DNA from: Stephanodiscus triporus
Lineage: Eukaryota > Bacillariophyta > Thalassiosirophyceae > Thalassiosirales > Thalassiosiraceae
Assembly: GCA_036939755.1 (NCBI GenBank)
Contig: JALLAZ010000060.1
Span: forward strand, 21,085-85,084
Length of the DNA: 64,000 nucleotides
Reading direction: 5' to 3'
The translations under genes and the position numbers were made by a program. The stretch's first letter is position 1; each line of letters starts with the position of its first letter. Below, in pieces: positions 35,730 to 44,767 of the stretch. The notes beneath the pieces were generated by a model, which saw only the letters and a list, made by a program, of their open reading frames with translations, was not told where the DNA came from and made no database searches.

Positions 35730-35948
35730 ATGGAACACACCCCCGACGACGACAACGATGAGGATGGCAAATACGACCACCTGCTCCCTCTTCCCCCCAG
35801 TCATCTCGGGTACCTTCCCTCCCACCGCGACTACCTCCCCCTTCCCCCCCTGCAGCCGCAACATGAGGTGGGCCAGCAGCAGCAGCAGCAGCACCACCAC
35901 CACCACCAACAACAGCAGCAACAGCAGCACCCCACCTCCGGCGTCGTC

Positions 35949-35950
<2 letters not shown>
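35730..35950 (+). CDS. N-terminus of a Q/H/P-rich protein, cut by an assembly gap
   Basis: The frame starts MEHTPDDDNDEDGK and continues through a Pro/Leu/Tyr-rich stretch into runs of Gln and His encoded by CAG and CAC repeats (about 35876-35930), then SGVVGP. It enters a run of 69 C that ends in N, so nothing after residue about 74 can be trusted. The acidic start and polyQ/H recall the N-terminus of a transcription or RNA-binding factor, but the family cannot be told. The divergent NOM1 start is 221 bp away. Confidence 0.5.
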
Positions 35951-36019
<69 letters not shown>

Positions 36020-36020
36020 N
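35951..36020. other. Assembly gap: 69 C then N
   Basis: An uninterrupted C run ends in an ambiguous base, and the sequence changes character on the far side. This looks like a read or gap-filling artefact. Adjacency of 35.9 kb and 36.0 kb in the real genome is unproven. Confidence 0.8.
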
Positions 36021-36171
36021 TAAATAGACTGGTTTTAGATTTTTTTTTTGGCCAGAACGCTCGATTGATCGCTTGCTGAGACTGGTGTTTTGGACTTCAA
36101 GTTCAAGTTTGTGCCTGTCGCAGCGTGCGGAATTCAGATAGACTTGGATTTACATGCGTTCCGAGCTGTTT

Positions 36172-36223
36172 TGGGCCGCTGGACGGTCGCAAATTCTGCT
36201 TTTTGCGACCGTCCAGCGGCCCA
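36172..36223. repeat. 22-bp perfect inverted repeat with 8-nt loop
   Basis: The arm at 36172-36193 (tgggccgctggacggtcgca, then aa) is the exact reverse complement of 36202-36223, with an 8-base loop. It lies 145 bp upstream of the accessory gene's start. It may be a cruciform or RNA hairpin in the 5' region, or a binding site for the element's own protein. Confidence 0.9.
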
Positions 36224-36367
36224 TAATTTTAATGTAGGAATTAATACTTGTTGCTGCTGTAGAGTAAAGATCCAATCATTCTCACGTTACATCTCACCTG
36301 TCATTAAATCACATCCGGCGCAGCCATAATCCGCCCTCCTCGGCTCTCCTCCCCTGTCTCTCATACT

Positions 36368-37792
36368 ATGGTTCTTATTGGAAAATCATTGGACGAGCGC
36401 CGTGCTGCGCAGGTGGAAAGAAGGGCGGCATGTGTTGCCGCTGCCGCGGCTGGTAGCAGGGCCTCATCGGCGTCACCAGTTCCGCCGCCGCCGATGTCCT
36501 CCCTCCCCTCAGCTGGTCTCTCCCCCACCCCCACGGCAGCCGCCTTGGACACCGATAGGGCCGATGAGACACTTATCACCCCTACCACCGAGATCTTCTT
36601 CGATGCTGCCGCATTGAGTGACATCACCGCGGCCGTCGCTACCCCAGCTAACAGGCTTGCTCCCATCTCGGCCTCCGCCATGGTTACAAACACCAGCAGT
36701 GCCCGCACGCTCACCCTCCCCGGCCCTAAGACTATCACTGGCCCTGCCTACAGGCCTATCCGTGAGGCTCTTGCCTCCCAACTGCTCGTGAATCGCGCTC
36801 ACGTAGTAGTTGGGCGGAATAGGAAGAAAGGATGGCTCGATTTTTACAACAAGACCCTGGGTATCACGCCTAGTCACCAACCAGCTGTGATGGCCGCCTA
36901 CAAACCATATGCAAATGAGAAGCCACAGACCAAGTTTGAGAAGTTTGTACTTGCTGGCATCGCTTATGACAACGACGAGCACTCCCGCAAGGTTTTGATT
37001 GGTGCTCCTGTGGATCATCTTGAAGAAATTTCACATCAAGTCGCTCGGGAGATCCAGGAGTCCGTCAGAGTTTCGGTGGAGGAGAGCTTAGCTGCTGCGG
37101 AACGCGCCGCCGAGCTACACGTCAACAACGAGACATCGGAGTTTGTTATGGGGCTACGGCTCTCTGCTCCTGTTGAGCCAGGGCAGGAGGAGGGGCTTGA
37201 TATAAGTGCTATCGATCTCACTGATAACACCAACCCCGCTTTTGCTTTGGGACCCAGGCCATCTTTTCGGAGTGGTAACTGTCGTCATGTCTGATTTGTT
37301 CTATGCCATTTTATTTATATTGAATTCATCTTACCCTTTGCTTATTCTATTGCAGGCAGTGCAGGCACCAGAACGAATAGCAGGGCTATCTTCGAGCAGA
37401 CGCTCTCGTCCCGTGCTGCAACCGACCGCGAGAGCACTGCCAGGCTTGAGCGTGGCCTTGCCTCCTCAGCTGCAGGTGGTGCCAGTGTTCCTCGCAAGTT
37501 TGCCCCTGGAGAACTTCAGAAGAAGCGAAGGCACGTTGACGCGCAAGAACGCATGGATGAGCTCGTTGGCGGCATGGCAAACGAGGCTGGCCTCATGGCC
37601 GATGCAATCAAGTCACTCACGGGGGTTAACGCTGAATCCCCGGCGAGGAAGAAGCAGCGCCAGTTGACATCAATCACGGCCAACATCAAGCTCCTCTACG
37701 AGGAGAAGAAGATGATTGTCGATTTGGGCATGGAAACGGAGGATGTGGACGAGCAGATCCGGAAGTTGGTGAACGAGCGCAAGAACCTATGA
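36368..37792 (+). CDS. Transposon accessory protein of unknown family, two exons
   Basis: Exon 1 is 36368-37274 and exon 2 is 37356-37792, with an 81-nt intron (GTAACT...TTGCAG, phase 1). The product has 447 residues with no internal stop. The N-terminal third is Ala/Ser/Pro-rich and low-complexity. A more conserved-looking block (about 120-200) contains GPAYRPIREALASQLLVNRA, RNRKKGWLDFYNKTLG and KFEKFVLAGIAYDNDEHSRK. Acidic and Ala/Glu helices follow, then a basic stretch (SPARKKQRQ) and a C-terminal coiled coil (LLYEEKKMIVDLGMETEDVD). By position it matches the second gene of Harbinger elements, which usually encodes a Myb/SANT-like protein; I see no clear Myb signature. I do not recognise the family. 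Confidence 0.7.
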
Positions 37793-37955
37793 GCTCTCCC
37801 TGCAAATAGCATGGCATATTTGTTTTTTATGAAACTACTTAGTATTTATTTTATCATCCACACTCCCTCACGGCTTATATATTTAAATTACTCATCTAGA
37901 AATCTCTGATCAAACCGTATTTATTTTATCATTGTTATCATCCACAATCCTCCTC

Positions 37956-38381
37956 CTACAATTCTAGATAATTCTCCAAGCTTGGAGGCAGGAGGTTAAA
38001 TTTTTGGTAACTGGATGCCTTGTTGCCATTAAGGCACGTGTAAATATTCGACAATAAGTGGCAGACGCGAAGCTGCTCTGTAGCATACGGCAACTTCTTG
38101 CCAAGGCGGTAGTTTCTTGGATGCGAGCATATTTGGAAAAAATTCTCAATATCGGCATAACTCCACTCAATTGCCTGACGGCAGGATTTGATTCGGTTAT
38201 TGCATATTTTTTGATCATCCGTGATGTCTACCCCGGGAATCAGAGATATATAATATGACCGGATGCACTGTAGATATTGTGCATTGTAAGCCGAGTCACC
38301 GAACGCAGAGTAAACATCCGGCCTACCCTGTTGAATCAACATCAAAAAATTGTCGAGTCCACTCATCTGAAGGACTCCCCC
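37956..38381 (-). CDS. Harbinger-like (DDE_Tnp_4 type) transposase, C-terminal part
   Basis: About 141 residues are readable before the N gap. They include FGDSAYNAQ, which holds the third acidic DDE region, then RIKSCRQAIEWSYADIENFF (the family's 'MSxxRxxIEWxYG' signature) and LLSNIYTCLNGNKASSYQ, ending LPPSLENYLEL and a stop. This pattern is typical of PIF/Harbinger-related transposases in diatoms and oomycetes. The visible piece has no stops. The frame can be read through the Ns to 38468, but that stretch is Gly-rich artefact and should not be trusted. It converges with the accessory gene, 163 bp away. Confidence 0.8.
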   Translation of the reverse strand, partial: GGVLQMSGLDNFLMLIQQGRPDVYSAFGDSAYNAQYLQCIRSYYISLIPGVDITDDQKICNNRIKSCRQAIEWSYADIENFFQICSHPRNYRLGKKLPYATEQLRVCHLLSNIYTCLNGNKASSYQKFNLLPPSLENYLEL

Positions 38382-38397
38382 NNNNNNNNNNNNNNNN
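38382..38397. other. Assembly gap (16 N)
   Basis: N bases flanked by C-rich homopolymers. The N-terminal part of the transposase and the right end of the element are lost here. Confidence 0.95.
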
Positions 38398-38872
38398 CCA
38401 CCACACACTCCGACCCCCCCCACGCCCCCCCCCCCCCCATCATGCTCATGCTCCGACGACGCCGCCATTGTTTCTCAGATGCGGCTTAACTTACTATTCT
38501 GGATTCATTATTGCGATATTGTGGGAAAATTGGTGAGAAAGCGACGGTGCAGCGAAGAGTGCTGAGTGGAATTTTTTTTATGCCGCAGTGTTGTCGTTGG
38601 AGACCCGACCCGAACACAGCAGAAAGAACAACGGGCCACGTGATTTTTTTATTTCGCAGGAGAGAGAATTCCAAGAAGTTGAAACTTGAAACCGTTCGTC
38701 GCTCAAGAATGACTTTGGGGGGCACCCTCCCCCCCCCCCCGAAAATCTGGAGTTCTGCTGACTCCACCCCCACGCCCGCCCGTATCCCAGCAACGACTCT
38801 TACTAAAAGTACACATCAAAACATAATATCATGATAAAGAAATCTTAGTTTTCTCACATAAGCAACACTTTT
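38398..38872. other. Intergenic, C-run rich
   Basis: Contains C homopolymers near 38430 and 38731 and a CACGTG palindrome near 38637. It is the upstream region of the fibrillin-like gene. No coding frame is supported. Confidence 0.5.
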
Positions 38873-39922
38873 ATGAACCTTATTGCAATGATCTCGTTGT
38901 ACATTTCATCCTTATTATTATCGGGCCATATTCTGTCTCAGACAATCCATTCCGCCTATGGGGCACCGGCGTTCGCAAGTCTTCGGCCTGCGCGACCGAC
39001 GACACCTATGGAACGAACATCGTCGTCTGTCGAAGGGATGGATTGCAGTCGTGCAGCTCGAATCACCACCACGCGCTTGCCTCAATCGTCCGGATCAGGA
39101 TTTGGCAGCAAAAGCGTCAGAAAAATCAATCCTACGCCAGCCCCGTCGCCTTCGTCATACGAAATGTTCGAATTGCAAGAACTTCGTGCGCAGCTTCAAA
39201 CCATTCTCAAACAAAACATCCTTATCCAATCATTATCGAAGGAGAAACGTCAGGAGCTGTCAGAGTACGTCAAGGCTGTTGTGGAAAAGGTTGATTCGCC
39301 AATTGATTTTTCGGGCAGAAGGGGAAACGGAAACACTATGGGAACGGCGAAGTTTGTAGCTGCCGTGGAGGGTAAAAGTTGGAGACTGATCTTTTCCACA
39401 GATGGTAACAGTAGTACCACCAGCAGCGGCGAGGGTGGTGCGGATGCGACAGAAGGAGCACTGCCCTACGGATCGTCGGTAATCTTACGCATAGGGCAGT
39501 TCATGGGAACGGAAGGAACTTTGGATTATGTGCTCAAATACAGCAAGCAAATCATGGGATTGAAGGAATTGGTTGCCAAGAGTATCTGTTCGGTAGATGT
39601 AAGCATAGTCGTACCCTCGCGAGCAAGTTATGTTCGTTTGCAAAATTCTGACTATTCGATCACACCTTTTATATCACCACAGATTGGTCCAGTTAATCCA
39701 GGTCTCTTTACGTACCAATACAAAGATATCAAAACAAACGTCTTCGGAATCTCGAATCTACCCGTCGGTTTCTTCGGACTGCTCAAGGGTCGGGTAAACT
39801 ATATTGACACAGTCTGGTTTGATGGAGAAAGGTGGATAGAGCGAAATTATTTGGAGAATGGAGATGTTGTGTATTCGGTGTATGTGAGGGACATAGAGGA
39901 CGAGAAGGAACAAACTAAGTAG
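38873..39922 (+). CDS. Plastid lipid-associated protein (PAP/fibrillin) domain protein
   Basis: The protein has 349 residues. A hydrophobic signal (MISLYISSLLLSGHILS) leads to a plastid-type YGAPAFASLRP. A Ser/Pro-rich linker and a helical segment (ELQELRAQLQTILKQ) precede a beta-rich PAP-like domain (about 160-345), with FVAAVEGKSWRLIFSTDGN, then SVILRIGQF, and a C-terminal YIDTVWFDGERWIERNYL. The W-R-L-I-F-S-T-D block and the closing D-x-x-R-I-x-R-like element fit plastid fibrillins, which coat plastoglobules or bind lipids and quinones. The Ser/Thr/Gly/Asp-rich loop at about 178-195 looks like an insertion. Subfamily and ligand cannot be told. Confidence 0.75.
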   Translation: MNLIAMISLYISSLLLSGHILSQTIHSAYGAPAFASLRPARPTTPMERTSSSVEGMDCSRAARITTTRLPQSSGSGFGSKSVRKINPTPAPSPSSYEMFELQELRAQLQTILKQNILIQSLSKEKRQELSEYVKAVVEKVDSPIDFSGRRGNGNTMGTAKFVAAVEGKSWRLIFSTDGNSSTTSSGEGGADATEGALPYGSSVILRIGQFMGTEGTLDYVLKYSKQIMGLKELVAKSICSVDVSIVVPSRASYVRLQNSDYSITPFISPQIGPVNPGLFTYQYKDIKTNVFGISNLPVGFFGLLKGRVNYIDTVWFDGERWIERNYLENGDVVYSVYVRDIEDEKEQTK

Positions 39923-40299
39923 ACGAGAAGTTAGAGTACTATGCAATTTATACATTTATACCATCAATAGCCTTTTCATTAAATTCGTTGGAGAAGAAGT
40001 GCTGGTAACGTTACAGCAAAGCATAAGCTCGATGCAGGCACCTGCCTGTTTTAATCTATCTAAAAGCATGTGTAGTCAGGATGTGTCGTCATCATAGTCA
40101 TTCCTACAAAATTCAATGGATGATTTATCGGCAGTTCTTTTAGGAAATCAAGTCTCATGTGGCTACTAAAGGTGTATCAATACACTTCAAGCCATCTTCC
40201 ATGAGAATGTGAAACGAACGGTTTGCTGTATGGTACAGAGATATATCATCAATAGGCATCTTTTCGACGTAAAATTCACCCCAAAGGGTTTATACAGCT
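39923..40299. other. Intergenic between convergent genes
   Basis: AT-rich 3' flanks of the fibrillin-like gene and RPP30. Nothing further is seen. Confidence 0.5.
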
Positions 40300-42015
40300 C
40301 TAAATTGCTATGTAACCATCCTCAACATCATCGTCTTTAGCACGATCCTCATTAGGATCAATTCTTATTTCCTTTCTGTCCACAAGCCCAATTGTATTTT
40401 GAATTTGTATTCCGTTGTCAGTGGAGGGCGAAGAAGGTTTGTCGGCTGCTGCATCATCATCTTTGATCGTTCTCTCTAGATGAATACGAGGAGGAATGGC
40501 AGAAGCGGATATTGCGGCAACTTCATCCTCATTTTCCACCTTCAACGTTCTGTTGAGGGATAAAGACAGCCAATCGATCAAGCTGAATTTGCCATTCTCA
40601 TCCTCGTCGTCATCGCCGTCGTCTTCGTCGTGCTCGGCGGCGACGTCTTTATTCCCCAATCTTTCGTTCGCGATGCCGACAACATACGAGCGGGTTTCCC
40701 ATCCGCCACCTGGCCGTCGCAGTCGCTTATTTCCCCGTAGAGGAGTGGCGGCGGCGACGACGACGACGCCCATGGCACGATCGCGCGAGCGCGCCAACGC
40801 CCTTTCCGCGGCGCTCGCCACAACGACCGCCTTTTTGTTCGGTCTCGTGCCGACTACGCCATCGATTACCTCGACGCAATCGCCTCCCATCGCTCCTCCG
40901 ACCAAATGACGTACAAAGAAATTGATATCCTGCGGCGTGCGCAGTGCCAACGTCCCCTCGTCCGTGCCACGGGTATAATCCTGACGGGAGCCGGAGCTCA
41001 GTAACAACGGGAATTTCGTGTCCATTTTCGTTTTCTCGGCCACGTCAGTTCCACCCTGTCCGCGATGATGACGAAATAATTGCCGCGGGTTACTATTTAG
41101 GATCGTGTGCTTTTTCTGTATGCCGTTATATGAGGATTGAAAGTCGATGAGGGTGCGTAAAAAACCCTGTCGTCGCTTCATATCGATCATGGCCGTTCCG
41201 TAGCTAGCGAGGGATGAGATTAAGAAGTATGTATAGGCACGACATGAGCGATATGCAGGTCTGAATAATGAAAGACATCGAAGTTGACCATACAAGGATG
41301 AATAGATACCTCACCATAACTCAAACGTAACCCCCGCCCGTAATGCCTTTTCTAAATACTCCTTACGCAACTTGTACGGCAGACCGTATCCGCCACGCGA
41401 TCCAGTGGCATACTCCAGAACGAGAATGTCTATGACATCGACGTTGGTTTTCGAGGACGACGCATCGCGATTCATGAGTAAGTCGCAAATGCCCTGCAAC
41501 GCGGGTTCGTTCATCGGCTGTAAGGACACGACGTCGTACTTCCGCAGCAGCTGCGTCATCGACGCCGCCTCCGAAGACGACAACGACGCGGTCGAACCGA
41601 TGTTGGAGGTTGGGAGGAGGATGCGAGACACGTCGCTCGCCTCCTCGATGACGACGTTGAGCCTGCGATAGACTTGCATCCCGTGCGAGTTCGTGCGTCC
41701 GAATTTCGTCCTCCTCCCTTCCCCTCCCGAACGATCGGCATTGCCATCGCCGTCCGACGACGATGACAGCAAATCGCTCCACGGCAGGGCGACGTCGGCA
41801 TCGTCCCTGTCGACGTTCGGCCGTCCGCCATAGGCGGTGTGGGTGAACGCGACGGCGCGATATCCCAGCTGATGGAGACGCGCCTGGCACGTGCGCGCCA
41901 GGTGTCGTCGTTTCTGGCGCCCGCCGGAGGAGGAGGACGACGCGGCTGAGGGAGGGAGGGGGACGTTCAGGTCGTAATGGCGGCGTCCGCGATCGTCGTG
42001 TCCTCGATCGGACAT
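40300..42015 (-). CDS. RPP30: RNase P/MRP subunit p30 (RPP30), two exons
   Basis: The N-terminal exon (42015 to about 41314) begins MSDRGHDDRGRRHYDLNVP and carries RPP30 hallmarks: YRAVAFTHT, RLNVVIEEASD, YDVVSLQPMNEPALQ, DILVLEYATGSRGGYGLPYK and GVTFEL. The second exon (about 41267-40300) has RPAYRSCRAYTYFLISSLAS, then FPLLLSSGS, LALRTPQDINFFVRHLVGG, ending with a long acidic tail. RPP30 forms a TIM-barrel-like part of the tRNA 5'-processing RNase P and of RNase MRP. The best splice pair (donor GTGAGG at 41313, acceptor TTCAG before 41267, about 46 nt) creates TGA at the junction, so the exact join is unresolved. The tail is longer and more acidic than in animals. Confidence 0.85.
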
Positions 42016-42323
42016 GGCGCACTAATTGACGAGGGGATGCGAAAAGGCGTCACGCGTAACGCCCATTCCAGGGCCTGGCCGTTTAGCGACAAAATGCTGG
42101 GTGGCGTCGCACGCGAATGATTTTTTGTTGTCCCATAACCCGAACAGCTTAAATTCATAGACTCCCAATTACCCAGGAGCATCTTGGTTACCCTTTACTC
42201 CGTTTACTACCTGAAACCTAGAGTACGCACTAAGTAGGAATAGTACGCTTCAGCTGTAGACAGTGGGTCTGCCTCCATCCCATCTCTCCCACAGCGTCCG
42301 ACGACCTCCAAGTAAATTCCTCA
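42016..42323. promoter_or_regulatory. Divergent promoter region of RPP30 and eL37
   Basis: 308 bp between the two start codons. A C/T-rich stretch just upstream of the eL37 ATG (42270-42315) resembles the pyrimidine-rich 5' ends of ribosomal-protein mRNAs. Confidence 0.4.
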
Positions 42324-42996
42324 AGATGGTGCGTTTGTCCTCGGCCAGGTCCCCGCATGCACGGCCATGGATGTTTTAATTGGTTCTTTTATTTCAGAGG
42401 AAAAGAGAGAGATGGGCTGAAATATCGGAATATCATGCGTCTTTTGTCGTCGCTGCGATGAGGCGAAATGCCGTTGATTTGGAGGTCGAGGGAATTTCTC
42501 ATAGGAGTACTTCAAATGAAATAGGATGAGGTCTATTCTTACGACAGGGTTTGATATCCTTTGGGTATACCGTCGTCGGGTCTTGACATTGTCATCTGGC
42601 AAAATCATGTAGCATTTGCATCGTGTCGGAACAAACTGCGGACGGCTGTCATTCATCCGATTCGTATGTACTAAATCCCTTCGTTCGTCTTTGCCGCTGT
42701 CCTCCTCAACACAAAAACAGACTAAGGGAACCACCTCGTTCGGTAAAAGGCACAACAAGTCCCACACGGCCTGTCGCCGTTGCGGGAAAATTTCGTACCA
42801 CATTCAGAAGAAAACATGCTCCAGCTGTGGATACCCCGCCGCCAAGATGAGGAACTTCAACTGGAGTGTGAAGGCCAAGGGCAGGAGAACCGTCGGGACC
42901 GGTCGCATGAGATACATGAAGACTTTGACCCGCAGGTTCAAGAATGGATTCAGGGAGGGGACTCAGGCCAAGAAAATGATTGCCAGCAAGGATTAA
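42324..42996 (+). CDS. RPL37: Ribosomal protein eL37, ATG-only first exon
   Basis: Exon 1 holds only the ATG (42324-42326). A 394-nt intron follows (GTGCGT...AACAG, phase 0), and exon 2 is 42721-42996. The mature sequence begins (M)[20 protein letters not shown], includes CRRC and CSSC, the four zinc ligands of eL37, and ends [11 protein letters not shown], for 92 residues, normal for the family. It is a basic large-subunit protein that binds 5.8S/25S rRNA near the exit tunnel. The intron directly after the start codon is long for this locus, where other introns are 70-170 nt; it could carry a regulatory element, but I see no good snoRNA boxes in it. Confidence 0.95.
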
Positions 42997-43623
42997 GTAC
43001 ATCTTTATTATAGAATCTGAAATTACTTCCAGTACCCTGAATTGGCTCTTAGATTGCCTTCTCAATTGTTCTTGTTAGATGGATCGAATTCCTAGGATTC
43101 TCTGATGTCCACGCTGCTGAGCGTAGCTTTTGTTCGGGCTCACGACACCATTGTTAAATGAGGAAATGAAAAACCAGACATAAAACTGACGCTTAACATC
43201 CTGTAGTAGATAGTAATCCAACCTGAGGAAATGTAGGAGTAAAAGCGGGTCAAGTGTTCACGAAAACCCCGACAAATCAACGAGGTTAAGGGGTGACTCG
43301 CATGAAGTGATAGAAAGACATCCACGGGTGAAGGAAGTACATATCTGAAAAATTTTGATATCTAGTCATAATATACTGAGAACAAAGAAGTGAAATTGCC
43401 CATAAATCAAGCGGATGAAAACAAGGGCGGTGCGCACGAGGAAGTTCGGGTCGTTGCACGAAGCAGGCGAAATAAAATGTCTTAGAACTCCTCGAAAGAT
43501 GAAGTTGCGAAGGCGATTCTTAGTACGAGTTGCGGCTTGAATATTAGCGTTAAATAAAAAAAGAAGCTCGGTTTACACCCTTTCCTCTAGTTCAGATGGT
43601 TAAGCTCGTCCCCAAACAGAGAA
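42997..43623. other. Intergenic between convergent genes
   Basis: The 3' flanks of eL37 and the truncated gene copy. No coding frame, tRNA or hairpin of note is seen. Confidence 0.5.
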
Positions 43624-44354
43624 TCAATCGCTATCGCTATCGCTGCCGATCATCATCGCGGCGAAGACGCCACCGCCGGACTTCGGCTTCGATTTACTCG
43701 CCGCCGACGCCTTCTTCCCGAGGGCGGTCTGCTTGGCCGCCAAACCGCCGGGGGTGAGCCAGGCGACGTCGCCCGCGGACCGCGATCCAGTCCCGGGATT
43801 CTTCGTCCCCTTGCCGCCGGGCGCGGCCTTGCCCGGGGGGTTGCGCCTCTCGCGGCTGTCGCGCAACCGCGCCTCGAAGGCGTCGTCCTCCTCGAACCAA
43901 CCCCGACTCGCCCCCTCCAGGTCGGATATCTCCTCCAGCAATCCGTCCTTCGCGGCGAGCTCCTTCGTTTCTTTGATGCTGAGCAGTTTGCCCCTCGTCG
44001 ACTGCTCCAATTTCAGCAGGGGGCGAAGCTGCGCCCTCAACGCCGTTATCCGCGCCTCGTGCTTCAGCGTGTGGGACGGCCGGGCCTCGCGACCCTCGAG
44101 CATCCGCCTCCGCGCTTCCGCCTTCTCCTTCTGCGACGTCAGCCTCCCGGCATCCCCCTCCCGCGCGTTCCGCAACGCCGAGTCGATGTCCTCGTCGAGG
44201 GAGGCGATCCTCTCTTCCACCTGCCGCAGGAGTCTATCGAGCTCCCGTCGCGTCATTTGACCGCGCTCGACCTGCTCGTGCATGAGTTTCCTGACGCATT
44301 CGACCTTCGCCGCGACGGAGTCCGCCCCGCCCGTCGCGTCGTAGAACGAATTCT
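43624..44354 (-). pseudogene. 5'-truncated copy (3' half) of an unknown coiled-coil gene
   Basis: The readable part runs from NSFYDATGGADSVAAKVECV to a stop after GGGVFAAMMIGSDSDSD, about 243 residues. It is helical and charged (RRELDRLLRQVEERIASLDE, then LKLEQSTRGKLLSIKETKEL), with a Gly/Lys-rich C-terminus. The first 77 bp (44278-44354) match 58102-58178 with one mismatch, and the gene at 58102-58881 is exactly the missing 5' half. Here the homology stops abruptly at 44354, next to a CTACAG that looks like a splice acceptor on the minus strand, and transposon-like DNA follows. It is either a gene broken by insertion or the misplaced other half of the 58 kb gene. Confidence 0.7.
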
Positions 44355-44546
44355 GTAGTGCGGTGGGGGGGTGATGATGCGTCCTGGGATCTGCCCTCTA
44401 AAACACCATTTTTGGATCGGGCGGAGTTTTGGCCGGCCGCCTTCCTGACATCAGGGAACAGGCAAAGAATGTCACATCTTGTGTCCCAGCTGTTGATCAA
44501 GCGGCCGACCAAAAAAATAAAAAAAAATCTAAAACCAGTCTAATAG
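44355..44546. repeat. Transposon-derived segment abutting the truncated gene
   Basis: The right end (44519-44543) is the reverse complement of 36025-36049, a T-rich sequence around tagactggttttagat at the left edge of the 36 kb element. The left edge is where the truncated gene copy loses homology. This suggests a short relative of the 36 kb element. A matching second terminal repeat is not clear. Confidence 0.5.
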
Positions 44547-44767
44547 AGCTTGCGCATTCGTGTATCGTAATACCCACGCCGCCGAGTGTTCCAGCCGAGG
44601 CAAAACGCATGCGCTCGGGTGACAGATGTGCGAGTGATTTGACGGCTTTTCTTGCAAGAGAGAGGATGCCACCCATTCGGCTTGTTGGCAATCCATCCAA
44701 ACTCTCTCTTCCTGCTCTGTAGATCCCCAACACACCACACCGCGATTGTGTGCTACTACTGTAAGCG

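Larger units (their letters stand above)
36021..38381. mobile_element. Harbinger-like DNA transposon with accessory gene, right end lost in gap
   Basis: A spliced plus-strand gene (36368-37792) and a minus-strand transposase C-terminus (37956-38381) are arranged tail to tail, the usual layout of PIF/Harbinger elements (a DDE transposase plus a second DNA-binding protein). The left flank holds a 22-bp perfect hairpin and a terminal-type sequence at 36025-36049 that recurs inverted at 44519-44543. Gaps on both sides hide the true ends and any target duplication. Confidence 0.65.

Noticed and set aside
38255..38536. Frames reading through the N gap at 38.4 kb, including a Gly-rich extension of the transposase
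   Set aside because: They rest on unknown bases and C/G homopolymers.
42327..42720. Box C/D snoRNA in the eL37 intron
   Set aside because: Only imperfect C-box-like words and no matching D box or terminal stem.
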